From Rhizophagus irregularis (Eukaryota; Glomeromycota; Glomeromycetes; Glomerales; Glomeraceae): a stretch of 64,000 bases of DNA. A program made the translations under genes and the position numbers. The stretch covers positions 1,860,001-1,924,000 of the forward strand of contig NC_089429.1 of NCBI RefSeq assembly GCF_026210795.1, given 5' to 3'. Within the stretch, counting starts at the first letter, position 1; each line of letters starts with the position of its first letter. The notes under the pieces are model-generated. The model made no database searches. It saw only the letters and a list, made by a program, of their open reading frames with translations, and was not told the DNA's origin. Positions 23,226-33,760 of this stretch are shown here, one piece after another.

Positions 23226-23576
23226 AAAGAGAATAAATTTTTATAATAAAAATTTATTATAAATATTTTTTTTTTCGAAATCGTAATTATCCCCTCATCA
23301 TAACTTACTTAAAACATTTATTTTGAAATTCTGGAGGAATATCCAGGCATTTGTTGACCCAATGACCATTTTTTTACAAAAAATACACGTGTTACTGTCT
23401 TCCTTAAACAAGATGCACTTTTGATTTTTCTAGTCCAAATATAGTAAATTAAGTTATTATTAACCGAATGCAATAAATCAAAGTTATTAATATGGCAAGC
23501 CGAGCTGGACTAAACTATCAGGCATTGGGCGGGTGAAAAATCAAGCATGGATTGACAAAATATTACACCGTGCCTG

Positions 23577-23990
23577 ACATTTTACCTGTTCATGCTTGAT
23601 ATTCATCTGTCCGTGCTTGATATTTATCTGTACGTGTTTGATATTTTTATCTGTTCATGCTTGATGTTTATCTATCACGTGCTTGATATTTTTATCTGTT
23701 CATGCTTGATGTTTATCTGTACGTGCTTGATGTTTTATCTGTACGTGCTTGATGTTTTATCTGTACGTGCTTGATGTTTTATCTGTACCGTGCTTGATGT
23801 TTATCTGTATGTGCTTGATATTTATCTGTACGTGCTTGATGGTTTTATCTGTACGTGCTTGATAGTTTTATCTGACCATGCTTGACATTTTTATCCGTCC
23901 GTGCTTTATGTTTTTATCCATTTGTGCTTGATATTTTTGTCCGTCTGTGCTTGATGTTTTTGTCCAACTGTGTTTGATTTAATCCAACTA
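23577..23990 (+). repeat. ~22-bp minisatellite, left arm of foldback element
   Basis: About 17 copies of a unit of the form CGTGCTTGATGTTTTATCTG, with 20-24-bp length variants. Its reverse complement forms the matching array at 27060-27430. Confidence 0.88.
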
Positions 23991-25164
23991 TGTTTGATAA
24001 TTTTATCTTTGTCAAAAATTAGTTTCTTTGTCAGCACAGGGTTGATATATTGTTGGTCACATGTTTTTAAGTTTAGCGTAGTTTTAAAAAAAAATTTTTT
24101 TTTTTATTGGCTTTTTTTTATAAACAAATTTTGTAGAGAATTTTTATTTTTAATATAGGCAAAGGCTTTGTTTGGTAGAATTTCTTTGGGAATTTTTTAA
24201 TAAGATTGATAAAAAATTTCGTTAGAAAATTTTTTTCATTGATAGGGACATTTCTGAGTTTTTTTTTTTGATGATAATTTCGGAGAATTTTTTTTAATAA
24301 GATTTTTTTTTTGACATATACTTAATTTGTTGGAACAATTTTTTCTTTTAACAGGAGAGATTTTTTTTTTTTTGATAGAGAATTAATTGAGAATTTTTTT
24401 TTTTGTAGAAAATTATTTGAAGAATTTTTTTAATAGGGAAGATTTTTTTTTGATAGATAATTTCGTTACTAAAAATTTTTTTAACAAGTGAGATTTTTTT
24501 TTGATAGAGAATTTCGTTAAGAATTTTTTTTTAATAGGAGGGAGTTTTCCTTGATAAAGAATTCTTTTGGGAATTTTTTTTAATAGTATTTTTGACGGAG
24601 AATTTTATTAGAGAATTTTTTTTTTTTTTTGATAGAAATTTCATCATAGAATTTTTTTTTAATAGGTAAGATTTTTTTTTTTTTTTTGATAAAATCATTT
24701 CGTTAATAATTTTTTTAACAGGAGATTTTTTTTTTGATAGAAAATTTCGGTAAAGAATTTTTTTTTTAATAGGAAGGAAGTTTTTTTTTATAGAAATTCT
24801 TTTGAAAACTTTTTTTAATAGGTAAGAATCTTTGAATTTTTTTTTAATAGGGAAAATGTATTTTTTGATGGAAGATTTTTGTTAGAAATTTTTCTTAATC
24901 ATGGATATTTTTTTTGATTGAGAATTTCATTAGAGAATTGTTGGTTGAAAAGCCTTTTTATTTTTTTGATGGAGAATTTTGTTAGAAGTCTCAATAGAAA
25001 ATTTTATTGAAAATAGTTTTTTTTTAATAAGGGTATCGAGAATTTTGGCTTGAAATTTTTTTTTTTAATAAAGAATTTCATTAGAGATCTTTTTTTTTTA
25101 TAAAAAATTGATTGAAAATTTATTGGAAAATTTTTTATTAAATTTTACAATTTTAATAAATTTT

Positions 25165-25645
25165 TACTCCTCTTCATCTTCCCATTACTTCTTTTAATCT
25201 TCCATCGCTCCTTTTCGTCTCCCATCACTCCTTTTTGTCTCCTATCACTCCTTTTCGTCTCCCATCACTCTTTTTCGTCTCCCATCGCTCCCTTTCGTCT
25301 CCTATCACTTCTCTTAATCTTCTCATCACTTCTTTTCGTCTCCCATCACTCCTTTTCGTCTCCCATCACTCCTCTTAATCTTCCCATCACTTCTTTTCGT
25401 CACTCATCACTCCTCTTAATCTTCTCATCACTTCTTTTCGTCTCCCATCACTCCTTTTTATCTCCCATCACTCCTCTTCATCACCCATCACACCTCTTTG
25501 TCTCCCATTACTTCTTTTCGTCTTTCATCACTTCTTTTTGTCTCCCATCACTCCTCTTAATCTTCCCATCACTTCTTTTTTTTTATCTCCCATCACTCTT
25601 CTTTGTCACCCATCACTTCTTTTCATCTCTCATCATGTCCTATTT
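25165..25645 (+). repeat. ~21-bp pyrimidine-rich minisatellite in foldback loop
   Basis: More than 20 copies of a unit like CTTTTCGTCTCCCATCACTC, with variants CTCTTAATCTTCCCATCACT. The plus strand is almost wholly C+T, a composition able to form triplex (H-DNA). ORFs through it are artefacts of the period. Confidence 0.88.
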
Positions 25646-27059
25646 CTTCTTTTGGTTCCTATCACTTCTTATTACTCTTTTTTACTCCCTTTCATCTTCT
25701 ATTACTTTCCATTACTCCATTGTTATTTTATTTTTTTTCCTTGATCATTGTAATTTACTTATCTTTTTTATTTATTGTTATTGTTTCTTTTATTTGTACA
25801 TTTCAATAAAAATAAATATGGTGATTTTATTCTTTAAAATCGTAAATGTGACTTAAATTTTAATATTTGTAAATAAAATTTCATTAAATAAGATTATTTT
25901 GAATAAATATGTTTGCAAAAAAATTTTTTTAAAAAATATCTATAATAACCGATCAAAAATTAGATACATATTTGAAAAAAAAACCCCAGGCGATGATCGC
26001 CTAGGCGACATTTAGCAATCCCAATTTTTATTTATATATATTAAAAGTATTTAAAATAGTAGATTTTCAAAAATGTTTTTATGCCAATTAATGATAAAAA
26101 GAAGAAACACTGCAAACAAATTTCTGCTATATACTTTTCTTAAAGTTAACATTATTAACTTTTTAATTTATGTCGGCTCATGCGGAGCTTTACTAGTATA
26201 TAAAATTTGCTTAATTTACTATGCTACTTAGGATTCTATCATAGTTTTTTTTAATTTTATCTTGATCTTATTAATGTAATTTAGTATTTTTTTTAATTTT
26301 ATAAAAAAAGATCTCTAATGAAATTCTTTATTAAAAAAAAAAATTTCAAGCCAAAATTCTCGATACCCTTATTAAAAAAAAACTATTTTCAATAAAATTT
26401 TCTATTAAAAAAAAACAAAATATTTTGTTATAAAGTATAGAAAAGAGTAAAATGTATTGTAAGAAAAAAATTGAGACTTCTAACAAAATTCTCCATCAAA
26501 AAAATAAAAAAACTTTTCAACCAACAATTCTCTAATGAAATTCTCAATCAAAAAAAAATATCCCTGATTAAGAAAAATTTCTAACGAAAATCTTCCATCA
26601 AAAAATACATTTTCCCTATTAAAAAAAAAATTCTTTACCGAAATTTTCTATCAAAAAAAAAATTTCCTGTTAAAAAAATTATTAACGAAATGATCTATCA
26701 AAAAAAAAAATCTTACCTATTAAAAAAAAAATTCTATGATGAAATTTATATCAAAAAAAAAAAAAAAATTCTCTAATAAAATTCTCTGTCAAAAAATACT
26801 TTCACTTATTAAAAAAAATTCCCAAAAGAATTCTTTATCAAGGAAAACTCCCTCCTATTAAAAAAAAATTCTTAACGAAATTCTCTATCAAAAAAAAATC
26901 TCACTTGTTAAAAAAAATTTTCTAGTAACGAAATTATCTATCAAAAAAAAAATCTTCCCTATAAACTTAAAACATGTGACCAACAATATATCAACCCTGT
27001 GCTGACAAAGAAACTAATTTTTGACAAAGATAAAATTATTGAACATAGTTGGATTAAAT

Positions 27060-27430
27060 CAAACACAGTTGGACAAAAACATCAAGCACAGACGGACAAA
27101 AATATCAAGCACAGATGGATAAAAACATAAAGCATGGACGGATAAAAATGTCAAGCATGGTCGGATAAAACCATCAAGCACGTACAGATAAAACCATCAA
27201 GCACGTACAGATAAATATCAAGCACGTACAGATAAACATCAAACACGTACAGATAAAACATCAAGCACGTACAGATAAAACATCAAGCATGTACAGATAA
27301 ACATCAAGCATGAACAGATAAAAATATCAAGCACGTGATAGATAAACATCAAGCATGAACAGATAAAAATATCAAGCACGGGACAGATGAAAATCAAGCA
27401 TAAACAGGTAAAATGTCAGACACAGAGTGA
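27060..27430 (-). repeat. ~22-bp minisatellite, right arm of foldback element
   Basis: Reverse complement of the left-arm array (units of the form ATCAAGCACGTACAGATAAA). Copy order and variants differ from the left array, so the arms have diverged by unit gain and loss. Confidence 0.88.
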
Positions 27431-27539
27431 CATTTTGTCTAGCCATGCTTGATATTTTATCGCGCAATGTCTGATAATTTTGTCCAACTCGGCTTGCCAT
27501 ATATTAATTAAATAACTTTACAGTACGTATTTACCTGGT

Positions 27540-27990
27540 CGCATTATACTTAGCCACCAACTTATCGTGTTCAAATTTAATTGGAAATCTTTTTGGTATT
27601 TCCAACTCTCAAAAAATGATTCTAACCCTTCTGTTGTGAGATTTCATTTGTATCCAAATGAAAATTTTCATATAGTTTAGGAGATACATTAATTATAATC
27701 CTTAATGATTTGTCTTCATTAAGATCTACAACTTCGCGAGTAGCAAACAACATCAACTTTGGGATTATGATGTACATCCGCCGTAAACCTTATTTTTTCT
27801 AAGAGTGTACAATTAGAAAAAATTCTGTTAATTTCTATCAAATTTGTAGGGTCAATATTTATAGTTGAGAGATATAGGGGTAGCACCCTTAGTGATAATC
27901 CTATGCTTGATAACATTTGTACGTCCAATTTCTGTCTGACTTTTCGCGCAGATATCTGCATAATCATTTAATAGTTGCTGAAATTGGGTT
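27540..27990 (-). pseudogene. C-terminal relic of the second F-box/LRR family, copy 3
   Basis: The minus frame from 27967 reads LSLRVLPLYLSTINIDPTNL, then EINRIFSNCTLLEKIRFTAD and HHNPKVDVV; after a frameshift comes ATREVVDLNEDKSLRI, then VSPKLYENFHLDTN. It matches the copies at 22.4 and 22.9 kb and is less decayed in its upstream part. No F-box remains. The foldback element separates it from the other copies. Confidence 0.6.
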
Positions 27991-28573
27991 TGTTGCTGAT
28001 AATCCAAGGTCTAAGGTGTAAATCGGGGTTGGCTTTTTCTTCAGTAAAGACTGAATTCAGCTTGGGCTAGAAAAATAGCAGGGTTTGATTATAGTTAACT
28101 TTTCGATATTGCCCTAATCAGCAGTTGATTATTTTTGTCTGGATAATCTTCAAACCCATTAAGTGGAAAGCGTATATCAATTTTAAAATGTTCTCACCGG
28201 CTTTTCAATTATTAAACTTTCAATACTACTTGGTAAAAACGTACTAGTTACAATATTTTTCTAGTAGTACAAAAGAGAATTGTTTTACATTATTACATTT
28301 ATCAAAAATTAATTTATAAATTTCTTCTAGTATAATTAATTAATGAAAACGAATTAATTTTCTATAATTTATTTTTTTTTTTAGGAGTAAATTAGGTCTT
28401 ATTATCGTTTAGTTACTAAAATATGAAACAATTATGGTATAAAAAAATGATGTACAAATGAAAATTATGAATATTGATTTTTTTTTTTTAAAAAAAAAAT
28501 AAACATATGACCGACTATCAAGCTTTATTCAATTAAGATCGGTATGATATTTGTCGCACAATTAATTTTTGTA
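27991..28573. other. Intergenic
   Basis: Minus-strand remnants of the same F-box/LRR relic may reach 28170 (words shared with 22770-22830). The remainder is AT-rich upstream DNA of the next gene, with a perfect T9A9 palindrome near 28480-28500. Confidence 0.4.
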
Positions 28574-28622
28574 GATCATAGTGATCATGTGTGCAACAAA
28601 CGGAGTTTCCGCTCCGAAATTC
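28574..28622 (+). promoter_or_regulatory. Conserved F-box upstream module
   Basis: GATCATAGTGATCATG, then GCAACAAACGGAGTTTCCGC and TCCGAAATTC, 91-140 nt before the ATG at 28713. Identical to the module at 17921-17950 over its core 30 bases. Confidence 0.75.
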
Positions 28623-28712
28623 AATAAATTTACCATATTTGACGTGAACTTCTTATTTCGGAATCTCTTATTTCGGAATCCCCTTTTCTCTCTTCCTTTT
28701 TTTTCGTTTAAT

Positions 28713-30398
28713 ATGGCATGTTCAAAGTTATTTTTAGGAGATTTACCTGAGTTAATAAGCAAAGTTATACAATATTTTCGTTATAACCATAAAACATTAC
28801 ATTCATGTATATTGGTTAATAGATTATGGTGTCGTTTAGCAATCCCATTATTATGGGAAGATCCTTTTTCAATTAAAGATCCTAAAAATTATCATTTCAT
28901 TAAAATTTATTTACATTATTTAAATGATGATGATAAAACGAAATTAAATGAATATGTAATTCATAATGAATTATTTCCTACAAATACATTATTTAATTAT
29001 CCTAGTTTTATTCAGCGTTTAAATACATACAAAGTTTGTTATTCTGTCCAAAAGTGGATTGCAACTGTTAAAACTTCAACAACGAGCAATGAGCGATATT
29101 TTGTACGAAATACAAATTTAACATTTATACAAATATTAAACTTTACAAAATTAATATACAAGTCATTATTCTTAATATTCATTGAAAACAAAGTAAATTT
29201 GCATAGTTTTGAAGTTACGTTGCCTAAAGATATTGATATTGATTGGTTTGATGAGATTTTTGAATTAATTTTACAAAATCCGAATTTCATTTATAATATT
29301 AAAAATTTTGAAATTAATTTGTATATAATAACTGCTGATAACATAACAAAATTTTTAAGAGTTGTCTACTCTAATTGCTATTCAATTTCATCACTTTATA
29401 TTATAGTTCCAAAGTATTATGATATTTCTACTTATTCTATAATTGAAAAAAGTTTATCACAATTAATTAATTCTCAAGAAAATCTTCAAAAGATTTCATT
29501 CGGTTTTAATAAATTCCCATTGTATCATTCATTATTATCATTAAAAAGTCATAATTGCTCAAACACATTAAACACAATTATCTTTTACTATGTCAATTTT
29601 AAAGATATAATTGTTTTAAATGAAGTATTCAATCAACTGAATGTCTTAGAATCAATTCATATTGTTTGTTGTTATTCCTTAGATTATAATTTTATTCAAC
29701 AAATTAGTAATGTTATTAGACCTTTTAAATTAAAATCTTTATTTTTGCATGAAACATTACAAATTGAATCATTGAAATTATTAATACAAAAATCTGGTAA
29801 TTATCTAGAAAATTTTGGAATTAGTTTTGGAATTACAGACAATGAATCACAACAACTACTACCATTAATTATAAAATATAGTAGTAAAATCAAATATTTG
29901 GAAACTACTTGGTTAGATAATGAGAGTGTTTATTTATTATTTAGTTTAATTGAAAACATTACACAAAATCTTAGTTACCTTATAATTAATTATATTGATT
30001 TTAATTACTTTGATAGACATAATATTAGTTCAATTATATTACAAAATTTAGGACAAATTCTTCCTCTTAAATTAGAATATTTGAATCTAATTCTTTCAGT
30101 TAATACAAGTGACTTGAAAATTTTTTTAGAAAATTTTCAAAATACTTTTATTAAAAAATTTCTAATTAGAAATACAAAGAATGATGAAAGTCAAGATATT
30201 TTGCCTTATATAAAAGAATACATTGTAAAAAAGAAAAGAGTTAAGTATTTGGCTATTTCAAAAACTTTTTATGGAGAAAATGAAGATTTGTTTTTTCAGA
30301 AAGATGTAGTAAAGGAATTTCAATTACATGATATTCAAGTTTTAAATTATGATGATTTGCTTATCGATTTTTATAATTTTATAAAAGAAGTTGATTAG
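28713..30398 (+). CDS. F-box/LRR-like protein
   Basis: Intronless, 561 aa from MACSKLFLGD. F-box at about residues 9-52, then KNYHFIKIYLHYLNDDDK and the long leucine-rich region; C-terminus YNFIKEVD. Closest in layout to the gene at 18.0 kb. An in-frame ATG exists at 28587, but the sequence between is the conserved upstream module, read here as ATNGVSAPKF and in the 18.0-kb gene as CNKRSFRSEI, so it is untranslated or non-conserved. Predicted SCF substrate receptor. Confidence 0.94.
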   Translation: MACSKLFLGDLPELISKVIQYFRYNHKTLHSCILVNRLWCRLAIPLLWEDPFSIKDPKNYHFIKIYLHYLNDDDKTKLNEYVIHNELFPTNTLFNYPSFIQRLNTYKVCYSVQKWIATVKTSTTSNERYFVRNTNLTFIQILNFTKLIYKSLFLIFIENKVNLHSFEVTLPKDIDIDWFDEIFELILQNPNFIYNIKNFEINLYIITADNITKFLRVVYSNCYSISSLYIIVPKYYDISTYSIIEKSLSQLINSQENLQKISFGFNKFPLYHSLLSLKSHNCSNTLNTIIFYYVNFKDIIVLNEVFNQLNVLESIHIVCCYSLDYNFIQQISNVIRPFKLKSLFLHETLQIESLKLLIQKSGNYLENFGISFGITDNESQQLLPLIIKYSSKIKYLETTWLDNESVYLLFSLIENITQNLSYLIINYIDFNYFDRHNISSIILQNLGQILPLKLEYLNLILSVNTSDLKIFLENFQNTFIKKFLIRNTKNDESQDILPYIKEYIVKKKRVKYLAISKTFYGENEDLFFQKDVVKEFQLHDIQVLNYDDLLIDFYNFIKEVD

Positions 30399-30539
30399 TT
30401 ATTTATGTAATCTAAATATATAGAATGATGTAAAATTAAATACAGTAACTAAAGAAACAATTTTAATATTACTATGCTTTTTATTGTATATCAAATTTTT
30501 CTAACTGAATCAAGTAAACATACTGAGATTCTTATTTTG

Positions 30540-30857
30540 ACTGATTATTATGTTTATAAATAATTACAGTATGTTGATAAATAATTACAGTATAATTACA
30601 GTATGTCTATATATAAAGAACTACAGTATGTTTATAAATAATTACAGTATGTTTATAAATAATAATACAATATGCTTATAAATAATAATTACAGTATGTT
30701 TATAAATAACAATTACAGTATGTTTATAAATAATACTAATTTCAGTATGTTTATAAATAATTACAGTATGTTTATAAATAATTACAGATGTTTATAAATA
30801 ATAATTACAGTATGTTTATAAATAATAATTACAGTATGTTTATAAATAATTACAGCT
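30540..30857 (+). repeat. ~21-24-bp minisatellite abutting an F-box start
   Basis: About 14 copies of ATTACAGTATGTTTATAAAT with small spacers. It fills the space between the previous gene's 3' flank and 47 nt before the next ATG, where the paralogues carry the conserved upstream module. The module is absent here. Confidence 0.88.
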
Positions 30858-30903
30858 AATCCATAAAATGGCAATTTCAGAATTCCTCTCTCTCTCTCCA
30901 ATA

Positions 30904-32520
30904 ATGGCATGTTCAAAGTTATTTTCAGGAGATTTGCCAGAATTAATAAACGAAGTTATACAATATTTTCGTTATAACCATAAAACATTACATTCATGTA
31001 TATTGGTTAATAGATTATGGTGTCGTTTAGCAATTCCATTATTATGGGAAGACCCATTTTCAATTAAATCCCCTAAAAATTATCATTTCATTGAAATTTA
31101 TTTACATTATTTGAATAATGATGATAAAGCAAAATTAAATGAATATGTAATTCATAATGAATTACTTCCTTCAAACACATTATTTAATTATCCTAGATTC
31201 ATTCAACGTTTAGATACATATAAAGTTTGGTTTTCTATTGAAAAATGGGTTGCAACTGTCGGGACTTCAACAACAAGAGTAAAACATATTTTTAGATCAT
31301 TATTTCTGATATTCATTGAAAATGAAGTTAGTTTGCATAGTTTTAAAATAAAAATAACTCCAACATGTGGTGATATTATTGAATTAATTTTACAAAATCC
31401 AAATTTCATCTGTAATATCATATATCTTCAACTTGATTTTGATATGATGATAACTGATAATACAAAAAGATTTTTAATATTTATCCATTCGAATTGCAAT
31501 TCAATCTCATCACTTGATTTTCTATTCCCATCAATGGCATCAAGTGTATATTATCATTCAATAGTTGAAAAAAGCTTATTACAAATAATTAAATCTCAAG
31601 AAAAACTCAGAAAGATTTCATTTAGGTTTATTGAAGAATATCCAATTTACCATTACTTATCATCATTAAAAAACCCTAATTGCTTAAATACATTAAATAC
31701 AATTATGTTTCATCATATTGATTTCAAAAACATAGATATTTTGAGTGAAGTATTTAATCAATTACATGTTTTAGAATCAATTCATATTATTAATTGTTAT
31801 TCTTTAGATTCTAAATTTATTCAACAGATTATTAATATTACAAAACCATTTAAATTAAAATCTTTATTTTTGGATGATAAAATAAGTGAATTAATATTAG
31901 AACCATTAATACAAAAATTTGGCTGTTATTTAGAAAATTTTGGAGTTAATCACAATATATCACAAAAATTACTACAATTAATTATAAAATATTGTAGCAA
32001 AATTAACTACTTGGGTCCTATTCGATTTAATCATAAAAATAACAAGAATGTTTATTTATTATTTAGATTAATTAAAAATATTACACAAAATCTTAATTAT
32101 CTTACAATTGAAGCCTCTAATATTAGCTATAATTATATAAATTATGGTTCTAGTTCAATTATATTACAAAATTTAGGACAAATTCTTCCTTTTAAATTAA
32201 AATATTTGAATTTGAGTCTTACAATTAATACCAGTGATTTGGAAATATTCTTAAAGAATTCTCAAAGCACTTTCATTAAAAAATTGTTAATAAAATATAT
32301 AAAGAAAGAAGAAAATGAAGATATTTTCCCCTATATAAAAGAATATATTATGAAAACGAATAGAGTCAAGTATTTGGCTATTGTGGAGAATTTTAATGAA
32401 AAATATGAAGATTTATTTTCCCAGAAAGATAAAGTGGAGGAATTCCAATTATATAGTAATATAAAAGTTATGTATTACAGTGATCTGGTTAATAATACCT
32501 TTTATTCAATTAAAAGATGA
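30904..32520 (+). CDS. F-box/LRR-like protein, internally shortened
   Basis: Intronless, 538 aa from MACSKLFSGD; an in-frame ATG at 30868 would add 12 residues (MAISEFLSLSPI). F-box about 9-52. Relative to close paralogues, about 25 residues are missing after VGTSTT (residue about 125), joining directly to VKHIFRSLFLIFIENE. The frame is kept. Otherwise full length, ending NTFYSIKR. It lacks the shared upstream module, so its expression may differ. Predicted SCF substrate receptor. Confidence 0.92.
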   Translation: MACSKLFSGDLPELINEVIQYFRYNHKTLHSCILVNRLWCRLAIPLLWEDPFSIKSPKNYHFIEIYLHYLNNDDKAKLNEYVIHNELLPSNTLFNYPRFIQRLDTYKVWFSIEKWVATVGTSTTRVKHIFRSLFLIFIENEVSLHSFKIKITPTCGDIIELILQNPNFICNIIYLQLDFDMMITDNTKRFLIFIHSNCNSISSLDFLFPSMASSVYYHSIVEKSLLQIIKSQEKLRKISFRFIEEYPIYHYLSSLKNPNCLNTLNTIMFHHIDFKNIDILSEVFNQLHVLESIHIINCYSLDSKFIQQIINITKPFKLKSLFLDDKISELILEPLIQKFGCYLENFGVNHNISQKLLQLIIKYCSKINYLGPIRFNHKNNKNVYLLFRLIKNITQNLNYLTIEASNISYNYINYGSSSIILQNLGQILPFKLKYLNLSLTINTSDLEIFLKNSQSTFIKKLLIKYIKKEENEDIFPYIKEYIMKTNRVKYLAIVENFNEKYEDLFSQKDKVEEFQLYSNIKVMYYSDLVNNTFYSIKR

Positions 32521-33760
32521 TAAATAAATATATTATGATATTTTGTAGTAATAGAGGTATTATTCGATTACTTAAGTCTCCTTCGAAATGGTTGATTTTA
32601 GTATTTATCAAACATATTCTATAAGCTTGTCAGATGCAAAGATTTGTTACCTTTTTAATTTCTGGACTGGAATTTCTTTTTTGAAACTTTTTTTGTAATA
32701 ACTGTAAGGACTATGTAAAGGGAGTTGGGCTTTCAATTGCATTAAAGGAACGTACTAACATTCAAAAACAGTATTTTTACTTTTAACTTTGAAATTTCAT
32801 TTGAATCACAATAATTAATCCATAGTGAGCGCAAAGGCAAAAAATAATAATTAAATTTTATTTTATTAATGATGATTCAATGAGCATCAATATGCCCGTT
32901 ATAAATGAAATAAATTAAAGAACTGGTTTTACAAATTGCAAACTTTTAATGTAAGTATTCTACTACTTTTTCTATAAATATTTGATAGCTTAAATACTAT
33001 ACATATCTGTTTTAGCATTTGTAAATTGCTTTAAGAATAAAAATGCCAATAAAAATAATCATGAATTAATTTAATTATGCAGGAAATCACATGAATTAAT
33101 ATATGAATCATTAAATAATCGACTATGATGTTTATGAATTTAGTATGTAGTAAGAATAAATTATTTATTATCATGGATTTAATTGGATTAAAATCAATAA
33201 AACATTACTAATGATAAAACGAAACTTTTCAAAATGGTTTCGATAATTGATTTTTTGATCATTCGCAATCTTTTTTTTTTATAAATAAAAACATTATTAA
33301 TAATTGTACCACACAAGTTTCATGAATTGTATTCATAATGCTTACTACAAAATATTGTGAAAATTATTTGTTTACAAATTTTGAAGCAGAGATTTTTTTA
33401 CCATAAATAATAAAGCTTTCGTGGTTTATTTGGTTAATGTCTCAATCATATGATTTATAAACGCACCATAGTTATCGTTATAAGCAACCAATTACAATGT
33501 TTTTTTCAAATTCGGATACCTTTTAAATAGTTAGTAATAGTTAATCAGAATTTCGATAAATAACAAAATTCAGTATTAATGTATTAAAAATATTCTAAAT
33601 ATTAATCCAATACATTAATTAGTATACGAAAGTATAATAATAATATAATGATTAAATTATTTCTTTAAATTATCATACTGTAACTTTATTCTTTAAATGA
33701 TAAATATATGGTATAACTTTATTTATATTGATGATACAAAAATAGTAATACATAAAATAA
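32521..33760. other. Gene-free region between convergent F-box genes
   Basis: 3' flanks of the plus-strand gene ending at 32520 and the minus-strand gene ending at 33761. AT-rich; no ORF, RNA gene or transposon end recognised. Confidence 0.5.

Larger units (their letters stand above)
23480..27519. mobile_element. ~4-kb foldback element with long repeat-built inverted arms
   Basis: The left arm (23480 to about 25140) and the right arm (about 26300-27519) are reverse complements. Both outer ends read TGGCAAGCCGAG(C/T)TGGAC. Next inward comes a ~22-bp minisatellite in opposite orientation in each arm, then a unique segment (ACATGTGACCAACAATATAT and its complement at about 24055 and 26970), then poly-T blocks on the left (gagaatttcgttaagaatttttt type) mirrored by poly-A blocks on the right. 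The ~1.1-kb centre holds a pyrimidine minisatellite and no transposase. Long arms made of tandem repeats are the hallmark of foldback-type transposons. No target duplication is certain. Confidence 0.82.

Noticed and set aside
23577-23990. CRISPR-like array of ~22-bp repeats
   Set aside because: Units are contiguous without unique spacers and the context is eukaryotic; it is a minisatellite in a transposon arm.
25538-25856. Ser/Pro/Phe-rich ORFs in three frames
   Set aside because: Artefacts of a pyrimidine minisatellite whose period is a multiple of three.
29039-29290. Antisense ORFs inside F-box genes (also 31203-31421, 37757-37948, 40902-41159, 44791-44976)
   Set aside because: Shadows of the coding strand; they recur at the same place in each paralogue because the sense sequence is conserved.
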